NCBI RefSeq assembly: GCF_900604965.1 | Contig: NZ_UWPD01000001.1 | Coordinates: forward strand, 1-64,000 | Direction: 5' to 3' | Length of the DNA stretch: 64,000 bases | DNA from: Gordonibacter sp. Marseille-P4307 | Lineage (GTDB): Bacteria > Actinomycetota > Coriobacteriia > Coriobacteriales > Eggerthellaceae | Made by a program: the position numbers and the translations under genes | Shown: positions 8,565 through 17,230 of the stretch, one piece after another | How the letters are laid out: every line of letters begins with the position of its first letter | Numbering within the stretch: the stretch's first letter is position 1 | Notes under the pieces: model-generated | Database searches by the model: none | What the model saw: only the letters and a program-made list of their open reading frames with translations | What the model was told of the DNA's origin: nothing

Positions 8565-10316
8565 CTACTTGAAGATGGAGGCGTAAGCGGTCAGGGGATC
8601 GATTCCCTGGCGAACCGCCTTGTGCGCAAACGTGAACAACTCGACGATCGACGAGAGGGAAACGTCTTTCTTCTCGCCCGTGCGACGCCGCTTCACCTCG
8701 ACGGTTCCCGCTTCGAGACCGCGCTTGCCCACGATGATCTGGACGGGCCACCCGATCAGATCGGCATCGTTGAACTTCACGCCCGCACGGTCCTTGCGAT
8801 CGTCGATAGCCACCTCGACTCCGAGCTCGGCCAATTCGGACGCCAGCTTCTCGGCTGCCGGACCCACCGTATCATCGTTCACCGTCAGCGGAATCACGCA
8901 CACATGAGCGGGGGCAACTGACGCAGGCCAGGCGATGCCGTGCTCGTCGTGGCACTGCTCGACCACGGCGGCAAGCGCACGGGACACCCCCACGCCGTAG
9001 CAGCCCATAATGAACGGCTTCTCGCTGCCGTCTTCGTCCATGAAGGTGGCACCCATCGCCTCGGAATACTTCGTACCAAGCTGGAACACCTGGCCGACCT
9101 CGATGCCGCGCGCCCCCTTCAGGGGCTCGCCGCTCACCGGGCAGCTGTCGCCAGGCTGAACCTCGCACAGGTCGGCCCATCCGTCGATATGGAAATCGAC
9201 ACCCAGCTGCGCGCCCACATAATGGTACCCGTCGTCGTTGGCACCCACCACCCAGCGCGAGATGCCCTGAAGCGAGCGGTCGGCAACCAGGCGGGCGGCC
9301 TCGGGCAGGCCGACCGGGCCCATCGATCCCTTCTTCAGACCGAAGCCCTCCATCTCCTCATCGGTGAGCAACGTGAACCCGCCCAGTTCGCGCACGGCCT
9401 TCAGCTCGTTCAACTCGTGATCTCCGGGAATGAACAGCACCACCAGACGACCTCCGGCATCTTTGCCCGACAGAGCCTTCACCGTAGAACTGGCGGGAAT
9501 TCCCAAGAACCGGGCCAGATCGTCGATGGTGTGAACACCCGGGGTGGCCACCTTTTCGATGCGTTCCACCTTATGCTCGGTGGGTCGCGCGATGCACTCG
9601 CCCGCTTCGGTATCGGCGGCGTACCCGCTGTCGCTGTACACGATGGCCGCCTCACCCGCATCGGCCAGCGCCATGAACTCGATGGTGACCTTACCGCCGA
9701 TCTGACCGCCATCGGCCTCGACCGCACGCCACTGCAGACCCAGGCGATCCATGATGCGCCCATAGGCCTCGCTCATATCGTCATAGGTGTTCTGAAGCGA
9801 TTCCTGGGTGGCGTGGAAGCTGTACGCATCCTTCATGAGAAACTCGCGAGAGCGCATCAGCCCGAAACGCGGGCGGATCTCGTCGCGGTACTTCATCTGG
9901 GTTTGGTACAGAGCCAAAGGCAGCTCTTTGTAGGAGCGCAGCTCGTTGCGCACGAGCGCGGTGATGATCTCCTCGTGGGTGGGACCGAGGCAGAAATCGG
10001 CGTCGTGGCGATCGGAAATGCGCATCAGCTCGGGGCCGTAGGCCTCCCACCGACCGCTCTCGTGCCACAGGTCGGCCGGCTGCAGGATGGGCATGATGAT
10101 CTCCTGCGCCCCGATCGCGTCCATTTCTTCGGAGACGATGTCCGAAATCTTGTTGAGAACGCGCATCCCCAAGGGAAGGAAGGTGTACAGACCCGATCCC
10201 ATCTTGCGAATCATGCCCGCACGCAGCAAAAGCCGATGGCTGGCAAGCTCGGCGTCTGAAGGATCCTCCTTCAGGGTGGGCGCGTACAGACTGCTCATGC
10301 GAATGATGTTCGTCAT
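8565..10316 (-). CDS. proS: Prolyl-tRNA synthetase
   Basis: The 583-aa class II synthetase charges tRNA-Pro. Motif 2 (RDEIRPRFGLMRSREFLMKDAYSFH), motif 3 (GCYGVGVSRALAA) and the TxE/HE signature (GPTHEEIITALV) are clear. The ~180-residue stretch between motifs 2 and 3 is the inserted editing domain of bacterial-type ProRS. The start ATG at 10316 overlaps the ispG stop in an ATGA arrangement, showing translational coupling. The open frame continues upstream but only as the antisense-free shadow of ispG. Confidence 0.96.
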   Translation of the reverse strand: MTNIIRMSSLYAPTLKEDPSDAELASHRLLLRAGMIRKMGSGLYTFLPLGMRVLNKISDIVSEEMDAIGAQEIIMPILQPADLWHESGRWEAYGPELMRISDRHDADFCLGPTHEEIITALVRNELRSYKELPLALYQTQMKYRDEIRPRFGLMRSREFLMKDAYSFHATQESLQNTYDDMSEAYGRIMDRLGLQWRAVEADGGQIGGKVTIEFMALADAGEAAIVYSDSGYAADTEAGECIARPTEHKVERIEKVATPGVHTIDDLARFLGIPASSTVKALSGKDAGGRLVVLFIPGDHELNELKAVRELGGFTLLTDEEMEGFGLKKGSMGPVGLPEAARLVADRSLQGISRWVVGANDDGYHYVGAQLGVDFHIDGWADLCEVQPGDSCPVSGEPLKGARGIEVGQVFQLGTKYSEAMGATFMDEDGSEKPFIMGCYGVGVSRALAAVVEQCHDEHGIAWPASVAPAHVCVIPLTVNDDTVGPAAEKLASELAELGVEVAIDDRKDRAGVKFNDADLIGWPVQIIVGKRGLEAGTVEVKRRRTGEKKDVSLSSIVELFTFAHKAVRQGIDPLTAYASIFK

Positions 10317-11398
10317 AGCTTTTCGATCTCCTCTATCAATGCGTCCGCAACCTGGTCTTCGGATACTTTGCGGACGACCTCTCCGTTCCTGAACACGACA
10401 GCCGATCCCTTGCCGCAGGCCACGCCCACGTCGGCATCTTTGGCCTCGCCGGGTCCGTTCACCACGCAGCCCATCACGGCCACTTTCACCGGATGCCTGA
10501 CCGTGCGCAAATGCCCCTCCATTCGCTCGGCCAGTCCGATAAGATCGACCTGGCAGCGTCCGCATGTAGGGCAGCTGATGATCTCGGGGCCGCGACGACG
10601 CAGATCGAGCGCGGAAAGCAACGTCCAGCACGCCCTCACTTCGTTCACGGGGTCATCGGTAAGCGAGATGCGCATCGTGTCCCCGATACCGTCTTCCAAA
10701 AGAATCCCCAAACCGGATGCCGACTTTATGACTCCTTGGAACTGCGTGCCCGCCTCGGTAACGCCGATATGCAAAGGGACGTGCGGAATCTCGGAAGCAA
10801 GGAGGCGATACGTGCGCACCGTGGTCATGACGTCGTGCGCTTTGGCGCTTACCACCAGATCGCGAAAGCCGCGCTGTTCGCAATGGCGCACGTACTCGGA
10901 CGCCGAGAGCGCAAGCTTCTGGGGAAGCGAGAGGTCGTCGCGCCGAGCAACGGCCTCGTCGAGCGAACCCGCGTTCACGCCGATGCGAATGGGGATCCCC
11001 GCCTCCTCGGCGGCGTCAAGCACCAGATCGGCCTTTTCCCATCCCCCGATGTTTCCCGGATTGATGCGCAGCTTGGCCGCGCCGCGGTGCGCCGCCTCGA
11101 TGGCGATCTGTGCGTCGAAGTGAACGTCGGCGACCACGGGAAGCGGCGAGCGGCTGCATACCCGCTCGAACGCATCCAAGCAGGAACGACGCGGAACGGC
11201 CATCCGGATGATCTCGCATCCGGCTTCCGCCAGCGCTTCGATCTGAGATACGTTCGCCTCGACGTCAAACGCGTCGGCCGTCAGCATGGACTGAACCGCC
11301 ACCGGGGCTCCGCCGCCGATGGGAACGGCGCCGACCATGACGCGACGGGTAAGCCGGTTGGGCTTTTCCGGCTGGGCGTCAGGTTCTCTGTAAGCCAT
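10313..11398 (-). CDS. ispG: 4-hydroxy-3-methylbut-2-enyl diphosphate synthase
   Basis: The 361-aa enzyme reduces MEcPP to HMBPP in the MEP isoprenoid pathway using a [4Fe-4S] cluster. Cluster cysteines are in ISCPTCGRCQ near residue 275 and in the later VMGCVVNGPGEAKDADVG segment. The N-terminal TIM-barrel region shows VQSMLTAD. Dxr, another MEP enzyme, and UppS, a user of the pathway product, lie upstream on the same strand. The ATG at 11398 follows GGGGGAGG. Confidence 0.96.
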   Translation of the reverse strand: MAYREPDAQPEKPNRLTRRVMVGAVPIGGGAPVAVQSMLTADAFDVEANVSQIEALAEAGCEIIRMAVPRRSCLDAFERVCSRSPLPVVADVHFDAQIAIEAAHRGAAKLRINPGNIGGWEKADLVLDAAEEAGIPIRIGVNAGSLDEAVARRDDLSLPQKLALSASEYVRHCEQRGFRDLVVSAKAHDVMTTVRTYRLLASEIPHVPLHIGVTEAGTQFQGVIKSASGLGILLEDGIGDTMRISLTDDPVNEVRACWTLLSALDLRRRGPEIISCPTCGRCQVDLIGLAERMEGHLRTVRHPVKVAVMGCVVNGPGEAKDADVGVACGKGSAVVFRNGEVVRKVSEDQVADALIEEIEKL

Positions 11399-11565
11399 GC
11401 CTCCCCCGTTTCGTCTCGTGATTGCGCAGTCTTCTCATTCTACCTCGCAGTGCGGGAAAACGGCGGCACAACCGCCTTCACGCCGTAGCGCGAAGGTGCG
11501 AGGAAACCGCGCAACGAACGCGTATCCCCAGCGACCACCTAGGCGGCAGCACCGAAAATCCGTGA

Positions 11566-12669
11566 TTATCCCAGCACGAACCGCGAGATGTCCTGACCCA
11601 TCATGACGACGAACAGAAGCCCGAACAAGGCCAAACCGACGGTTGACAAGCGGGTCATAACCTTCTCGGACACCAACCTGCGCGAGACCTTCTGATACAC
11701 CTCGACAGCGAACCGCCCCCCGTCAAGAGGCGGGATGGGTATGAGGTTCATGACGCCCAGCGATACCGACAACATGGCCATGAAGGACAAGAAAGACTGA
11801 AATCCCTGTTCAGCAGCCGTCTTCGAGATCACGGCGATACCCACGATAGAGCTGGACTGAGACACGGTCTCCGCCGCCGTCTGGGGATTGAACAGCTGGG
11901 CAACCGCCTGAAACACCATGCCGATGTAGGCGAAACCGACGGTGATCGAACGCAGCGGATCGATCACGCGGTGGACCACCTCGCCCGTCTGCGTGTTCTG
12001 CAAATCGATTCCCAGAACCGAATAGACGAACACGAAGGCCGCCACGGCAAACAACAGGTTCACGAAAATACCGGCAAGCAGGATGACCGCGCGCTTCCAA
12101 AACGGCAGGGAGCGGTACTGCTGGCGATACTCGCTCTCGTAGAAGGAGCGCGCGTCCTCAAGCGGACGGGCCGTGCCCATATCGGACTTCTCGGGAACAG
12201 GCAGGCCCTTTTCCCGGGCCAGCCTGATCTGGCGCTTGGTCGGGTTCACCGCAGGGGTGCGGTACGTGTTGAAATCGTCGGATCTCAGGGGGCGCTTCGC
12301 CGTACCCCACTCGGCCAACTCTTCGAGCGCATCGTAGGCCTCGTCGTGGGTGATACCGCAGTCGGCGGCCACCTCTTCCATCGTCGCCGTTCCGCGACGG
12401 TACAGCGATTCCATAGCCTTCTCGAGATGCGGGCTCATCTCTCCCGGCTCCATCCCGCACACGCGGGCATAACCGCCCAGAAGCACCGCCGTCACGCCGA
12501 AGCGCGTCTCGCCGTGGGTGAAACCGACGGAGGGGCCGGGCAGGCCCAGCATGAATTCCGACACGCGCACGCCGAACGCCCGCGCGGCCAGGTAATGCCC
12601 GCCTTCATGGATGAAGACGAGGAATCCGAGTGCGATCGTGGCATACACGATCATGAGAATGACGTCCAC
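11566..12669 (-). CDS. Site-2 family membrane metalloprotease with unusual insert
   Basis: The 367-aa membrane protein carries the zinc motif HEGGH (residues 21-25) in the first transmembrane helix and the distal LIPIPPLDGGRF motif near 310. That makes it an intramembrane S2P/RseP-class protease. It sits between dxr and ispG, the usual place for rseP. Two departures stand out. Residues ~75-185 form a soluble charged segment with a possible helix-turn-helix (TMEEVAADCGITHDEAYDAL). The PDZ domain normally found between the two catalytic motifs is not visible: only ~40 residues follow the second hydrophobic helix before the next. The substrate is unknown. Confidence 0.87.
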   Translation of the reverse strand: MDVILMIVYATIALGFLVFIHEGGHYLAARAFGVRVSEFMLGLPGPSVGFTHGETRFGVTAVLLGGYARVCGMEPGEMSPHLEKAMESLYRRGTATMEEVAADCGITHDEAYDALEELAEWGTAKRPLRSDDFNTYRTPAVNPTKRQIRLAREKGLPVPEKSDMGTARPLEDARSFYESEYRQQYRSLPFWKRAVILLAGIFVNLLFAVAAFVFVYSVLGIDLQNTQTGEVVHRVIDPLRSITVGFAYIGMVFQAVAQLFNPQTAAETVSQSSSIVGIAVISKTAAEQGFQSFLSFMAMLSVSLGVMNLIPIPPLDGGRFAVEVYQKVSRRLVSEKVMTRLSTVGLALFGLLFVVMMGQDISRFVLG

Positions 12670-12765
12670 AGAGGGGTCCCTTCGCTCGATGTTTCCCCTC
12701 GATTATAGGCGAGCCGCCCGCAGGCGAACGACTGTCGAGAAAATGACTACAAGTCGAAACGTCAC

Positions 12766-13956
12766 CTACCGCACGTTCGCCCGCGCGGTCCTGCGCGCCC
12801 AGGCGTCCACGCTCTCAAGCTGCTCGATGCTCTCGACCTCTTCGACGTCGTGGCGCTCCATGACCGCCTCGACGCATGCGGCGATTCCCAGATACGTCCC
12901 CTCTCCCGCCAGAAACGCCGCCACCGCCACCTCGTTGGCGGCGTTCATGGCGCACGGCAGCGTGCCGCCCCGCTCGCCAGCCGCACGAGCAAGGGCGAGG
13001 CACCTGAACGTATCGGTGTCGGGAGCGCAGAAGTCGAGCGATCCCAGCTTCGTGAAGTCGAGGGGCTCGACCGGCGCGTCCCAGCGGTCGGGATACGACA
13101 GCGCGTACTGAATGGGGATGCGCATGTCGGTGGTTCCCAAATGGGCCTTCACGCTGCCGTCGGAGAACTCGACCATGGAGTGGATGGCGCTCTGGGGCTG
13201 AACCACCACGCTGATGCCGTCGTAGGGACACCCGAACAGGTGATGCGCCTCGATCACCTCAAGGCCTTTGTTCATGAGCGTAGACGAATCGATGGAGATC
13301 TTGGCGCCCATGTTCCAGTTCGGGTGCGCAAGCGCCTCGGCGGGCGTGACGCGGGTCAACTCGGCGTGCGTGCGACCGAGAAACGGTCCGCCCGACGCCG
13401 TTACCCACAAGCGCACCGCTTCGGCGGGATCCTCCCCCACCAAGCACTGGTAGATCGCGCCGTGCTCGGAGTCGATGGGCATGAGCAGCCCGGGACGATT
13501 CGCCAGCGGCATGATGATATCGCCGCCCACCACAAGCGACTCCTTGTTCGCCAGAGCCAGCACCCGCCCGGCCTTAAGCGTATCGTAGCTTGCCCGCAGG
13601 CCGGCCGCGCCCACAAGCGCGTTCACCACCACATCGACCCCGTCGAGATCGACCAGAGCCGCCACGGCGTCCGATCCGAAGCCCAGGGAGCCGTCCTTGC
13701 CCGCCTGGTCGCGCAGATCGGCGGCGATGGCACCGCCCGCCTGGGATTCATCCCCCAAAGCCATGTGATGCACACCCAGGTCGCGCGCTTGTTCGAGCAG
13801 ATCCGACGCGCGCGTTCCCGCAGCAAGCGCCACCACCTCTATCTTGTCGGGATGGCGTCGCGCCACATCGAGTGTCTGCGTCCCGATGGATCCGGTCGAA
13901 CCCAAAACAACAATGCGGCGGGGACGACGCGCGGCGTCAGATGAAGTCTTACTCAT
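12766..13956 (-). CDS. dxr: 1-deoxy-D-xylulose-5-phosphate reductoisomerase
   Basis: The 396-aa enzyme converts DXP to MEP with NADPH. It shows the nucleotide-binding motif VLGSTGSIGTQTLDVA, the ALANKESLVVGG loop, the metal/substrate site MPIDSEHGAIYQCL, and SSTLMNKGLEVIEAHHLF. The ATG at 13956 is preceded by a modest AAGAAAGAG. It is followed by the S2P protease and ispG, so two MEP genes are close together. Confidence 0.97.
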   Translation of the reverse strand: MSKTSSDAARRPRRIVVLGSTGSIGTQTLDVARRHPDKIEVVALAAGTRASDLLEQARDLGVHHMALGDESQAGGAIAADLRDQAGKDGSLGFGSDAVAALVDLDGVDVVVNALVGAAGLRASYDTLKAGRVLALANKESLVVGGDIIMPLANRPGLLMPIDSEHGAIYQCLVGEDPAEAVRLWVTASGGPFLGRTHAELTRVTPAEALAHPNWNMGAKISIDSSTLMNKGLEVIEAHHLFGCPYDGISVVVQPQSAIHSMVEFSDGSVKAHLGTTDMRIPIQYALSYPDRWDAPVEPLDFTKLGSLDFCAPDTDTFRCLALARAAGERGGTLPCAMNAANEVAVAAFLAGEGTYLGIAACVEAVMERHDVEEVESIEQLESVDAWARRTARANVR

Positions 13957-13986
13957 GAGAAAGTGCTCTTTCTTAAGAAACCGAAC

Positions 13987-14895
13987 CTAGATGACCGGCT
14001 GGATACAGCCGAACAGAACCAACAGCACGAAAGCCGCCGTAGCCGTGGTCATCAGCGAATCGCAACGATCGAACAGGCCGCCGTGGCCCGGCATCATCGT
14101 TCCGGAATCCTTGAAACCAACGCTTCGCTTGATGCGGCTTTCGCACAGATCGCCTAAAACCCCGGCAAGACCGCACGCAACGCCCAAGACGAGCGTCTGC
14201 AAAGGATCGATGTGCACGCTGGGAATTTGCCCGACGAAAAACCACACGGCAACGCCGCCGGCAAGCCCACCTAAAAACCCTTCCCAGCTCTTGTTCGGGC
14301 TGGTACGCGGAGCGAGCTTGTGCTTGCCGAACTTACGTCCGACCAGATAGGCAAACGCATCGTTGGCCCAGATGCTGACGAACAGCAGCAGCACCAGCAA
14401 CCCGCCGTCGGCTCCGGGAAGCGCCATGCGCGCCAGCATGATGCACGCCAGCTGCATGCCCGTGTACAACGCCCCGAACAGGCTCACGCCCACATCCTGC
14501 ATGCGCGCACGATTCCAGAACACGTACCACAGCGTAAGCGCCAGCATAAGCAGAAGGGCTCCGGACACGATACCGCGCAGACCGAAGAAGAAGGCCGCGG
14601 CGGGCAGATACGCCGCACCCACCACGCCGATCCATTCGTTGGGCATCTTGGCGTCGGAGCGCAGCATGTAGAAGAACTCGGCAGAGCAGATGCCCGCCGT
14701 GGCCGCTAAAAACAGCATGGTGGGAACATCGCCCGCCAAGATGCTGGCGATGCAGATCAGCACGTACACGGTTCCCGTACGGAGCCTGATTTGAAAATCG
14801 CTGGCGTTCTTGAACTTCTCGGGGGTTTTCTCGTAGGCGAAATCCTTGACGCGCTGCGCGGCCTTCTTGTCGTTGTCGCCTTTCGAGCCGACCAT
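13987..14895 (-). CDS. cdsA: Phosphatidate cytidylyltransferase
   Basis: The 302-aa polytopic membrane enzyme makes CDP-diacylglycerol from phosphatidate and CTP. A hydrophilic N-terminus of ~35 residues precedes about eight hydrophobic helices. The CDS signature near the C-terminus reads SRIKRSVGFKDSG followed by PGHGGLFDRCDSL. The ATG at 14895 is chosen because it lies four bases after the uppS stop with GGGGCGG upstream; the longer frame only reads into uppS. Confidence 0.94.
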   Translation of the reverse strand: MVGSKGDNDKKAAQRVKDFAYEKTPEKFKNASDFQIRLRTGTVYVLICIASILAGDVPTMLFLAATAGICSAEFFYMLRSDAKMPNEWIGVVGAAYLPAAAFFFGLRGIVSGALLLMLALTLWYVFWNRARMQDVGVSLFGALYTGMQLACIMLARMALPGADGGLLVLLLFVSIWANDAFAYLVGRKFGKHKLAPRTSPNKSWEGFLGGLAGGVAVWFFVGQIPSVHIDPLQTLVLGVACGLAGVLGDLCESRIKRSVGFKDSGTMMPGHGGLFDRCDSLMTTATAAFVLLVLFGCIQPVI

Positions 14896-14899
14896 ACGG

Positions 14900-15679
14900 C
14901 TACACCGCCCCGAACCGGCGATCGCGCCGCTGGAACTCCAGCAGGGCTCGCAGAAGTTCGTATCGGTCGAAATCGGGCCACAGGGCATCGACGCCCACGA
15001 ACTCGGCGTAGGCCCCCTGCCATAGGAGAAAGTTCGACACGCGCATCTCGCCGCTGGTGCGCAGGATAACGTCGGGGTCAGGAATGCGAGCGGTGTACAG
15101 AAAGCGCTCGAATTCCGCCTCGGTCACTTCGGGAGGCTCCGCTCCCGAACGAACCGCGGCAACGGAGCGCTCGACCAAGGCGCGCGCCGCATCGACGATC
15201 TCGGTGCGACCGCCGTAGTTCACCGCGATGACCAGCGTCATTCCGGTGTTGTCCTTCGTCTTTTCCCACGCTTCCCGAAACGCCGCGCGCGTCTTGTCGG
15301 GAAGCCCCTCGACATGCCCGATGGTCGCGACGCGCACACCCTCCTCGTGCAGGCCGTCGACTTCGGCCAGCATGGTGGTGGCGAACAGGTTCATAAGGCC
15401 GCTCACCTCTTCGAACGGACGCTTCCAGTTCTCGGACGAAAACGAGTAGATGGTGAGAAAATCGACTCCCACGTCGTTAGCGCAGCGAATGGTCTCGCGC
15501 ACCGCCTCGATACCGGCCTTATGGCCGTTCAAACGGTTGAGCGCACGCTTTTTCGCCCAGCGTCCGTTGCCATCCATGATGACGGCGACGTGACGCGGCA
15601 CCGCTTCGACGACAAGCGATTCCGGATTCAGACCCTCGGGAGGGTTCGGAAATATGTAATCGAGCGGTTTACGCAGCAT
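14900..15679 (-). CDS. uppS: Undecaprenyl diphosphate synthase
   Basis: The 259-aa cis-prenyltransferase builds the lipid carrier for cell-wall synthesis. The catalytic Asp is in HVAVIMDGNGRWA. The TIYSFSSENWKRP segment and the RTSGEMRVSNFLLWQ signature are intact. It lies between frr (3-base gap) and cdsA (4-base gap), the order seen in many bacteria. GGAGAT precedes the ATG. Confidence 0.97.
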   Translation of the reverse strand: MLRKPLDYIFPNPPEGLNPESLVVEAVPRHVAVIMDGNGRWAKKRALNRLNGHKAGIEAVRETIRCANDVGVDFLTIYSFSSENWKRPFEEVSGLMNLFATTMLAEVDGLHEEGVRVATIGHVEGLPDKTRAAFREAWEKTKDNTGMTLVIAVNYGGRTEIVDAARALVERSVAAVRSGAEPPEVTEAEFERFLYTARIPDPDVILRTSGEMRVSNFLLWQGAYAEFVGVDALWPDFDRYELLRALLEFQRRDRRFGAV

Positions 15680-15682
15680 AGA

Positions 15683-16240
15683 TTAGATCTCCATCACTTC
15701 CGCTTCCTTCTTTTTGAAGACGGCGTCCACCTCGGCGATGTACTTGTCGGTGAGCTTCTGCACCTCGGCCTCGCCCCGACGCTGGTCATCCTCGGGCAGA
15801 CCGTCGTTCTTCACGGCCTTCTCGATGGCGGTATTGGCATCGCGGCGGGCATTGCGCACGGACACGCGCGCTTCCTCGGCGTAGGTTTTGCACTGCTTCA
15901 CCAGATCGCGGCGGCGCTCCTCGGTAAGCGCGGGAAACGGAAGGCGGATGACCGAGCCATCGTTGGACGGCGTCACGCCCAGATCGCTCTCGAGGATGGC
16001 GTGCTCGATGGCACGCAGGACCGACTTGTCCCACGGCTCGATGACCAGCATGTGGGCGTCGGGGGACTTCACACCGGCCATCTGGTTGATAGGCGTGGGA
16101 ACGCCGTAGTAGTCGACGCGGATCTTGTCCAGGACCATCGCGTTGGCGCGCCCCGTGCGCACACCGGAAAACGCGGTGTTCAGCGATTCGAGAGAGCCCA
16201 TCATGCGCTGCTCTGCCTGTTCGATAACGCCTTCGATCAT
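15683..16240 (-). CDS. frr: Ribosome recycling factor
   Basis: The 185-aa factor splits post-termination ribosomes with EF-G. Family marks are the N-terminal helix, SGVRTGRANAMVLDKIRVDYYG, the PTPINQMA loop, and the C-terminal charged helices RRDLVKQCKTYAEEARVSVRNARRD. The ATG at 16240 follows AAAGGAG; an upstream in-frame extension lacks a site. It is followed directly by uppS and preceded by pyrH at 138 bases. Confidence 0.96.
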   Translation of the reverse strand: MIEGVIEQAEQRMMGSLESLNTAFSGVRTGRANAMVLDKIRVDYYGVPTPINQMAGVKSPDAHMLVIEPWDKSVLRAIEHAILESDLGVTPSNDGSVIRLPFPALTEERRRDLVKQCKTYAEEARVSVRNARRDANTAIEKAVKNDGLPEDDQRRGEAEVQKLTDKYIAEVDAVFKKKEAEVMEI

Positions 16241-16378
16241 ACCGAAGCTCCTTTGCGGTCGAAATGCCCGAACACCTGCGTTCGAGCCGTTCAGATGCGT
16301 CGTTTCGGCGCACCTACGGTTATACCCTACATCGGATCGCTTAGCCATCGCCTCTTCGACGATCGGCAATGCGGACCT

Positions 16379-17101
16379 TTACGCCGATTCGACGACGGTT
16401 CCCACCGGCTCGCCCCTCAGGGCACGCGCGATGTTGCCCTTCTCGGTAAGATCGAACACGATCATGGGCATGTCGTTGTCCATGCACAGCGACGTAGCCG
16501 TGGCGTCCATCACATTGAGCCCCTTGGCCAGCACGTCCATATAGGTGATGCGATCGAAGCGCTTCGCATCGGGGTTCTTCACCGGGTCGCTGTCGTACAC
16601 CCCGTCCACCTTCGTAGCCTTCATCAGGCAATCGACATCAAGCTCGCAAGCGCGCAGGGCTGCGGTGGTGTCGGTGGTGAAGTAGGGGTTGCCGGTTCCG
16701 GCCGCCAGAATGACGACGCGGCCTTTTTCGAGGTGGCGCAAGGCGCGGCGTCGGATATAAGGCTCGGAAACCTCCTGCATGTTGATGGCGCTCTGAACGC
16801 GGCTGAAGATACCGTGGCGCTCGAAGGCATCCTGAAGCGCAAGGGCGTTCATGACCGTCGCCAGCATGCCGATATAGTCGGCTTGCGAACGGTCCATTCC
16901 CTCGGCCGAGCCCGCCATGCCGCGAAAGATGTTTCCACCGCCGATGACCACGGCGAGCTGAACCCCGTCGTTGACGATCTCCCCGATCTGATCGGCCAGA
17001 TCGTCAACGACCTTCGGATCGATACCGTAGCCGACATCTCCTGCGAGGGCTTCACCGGAAAGCTTCAGCAAAACGCGCTTGTACTTGTAATCTCCAGCCA
17101 T
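16379..17101 (-). CDS. pyrH: UMP kinase
   Basis: The 240-aa amino-acid-kinase-fold enzyme phosphorylates UMP to UDP. The motifs [13 protein letters not shown] and IGGGNIFRG, the Asp-rich [15 protein letters not shown] segment and the uridine-site region near the C-terminus match bacterial PyrH. The ATG at 17101 follows GGAAGGAA. pyrH followed by frr is the common bacterial order. Confidence 0.97.
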   Translation of the reverse strand: MAGDYKYKRVLLKLSGEALAGDVGYGIDPKVVDDLADQIGEIVNDGVQLAVVIGGGNIFRGMAGSAEGMDRSQADYIGMLATVMNALALQDAFERHGIFSRVQSAINMQEVSEPYIRRRALRHLEKGRVVILAAGTGNPYFTTDTTAALRACELDVDCLMKATKVDGVYDSDPVKNPDAKRFDRITYMDVLAKGLNVMDATATSLCMDNDMPMIVFDLTEKGNIARALRGEPVGTVVESA

Positions 17102-17161
17102 TCAGATTCCTTCCGACAGGCCTTTCCACATCCCGCCCATATTACCCGATTTGAACATCAG

Positions 17162-17188
17162 AAGGGGGCCGATCGGTTCGGCCCCCTT
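17162..17188 (-). terminator. Terminator between the HtrA protease gene and pyrH
   Basis: AAGGGGGCCGA and TCGGCCCCCTT form a perfect 11-bp stem with a 5-base loop, 40 bases after the HtrA stop. The T run is interrupted. It should separate the protease transcript from pyrH. Confidence 0.75.
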
Positions 17189-17230
17189 GAAAAACCCTCT
17201 CCGTTTCGAGATGCGCTCCGATCGGAAAGA

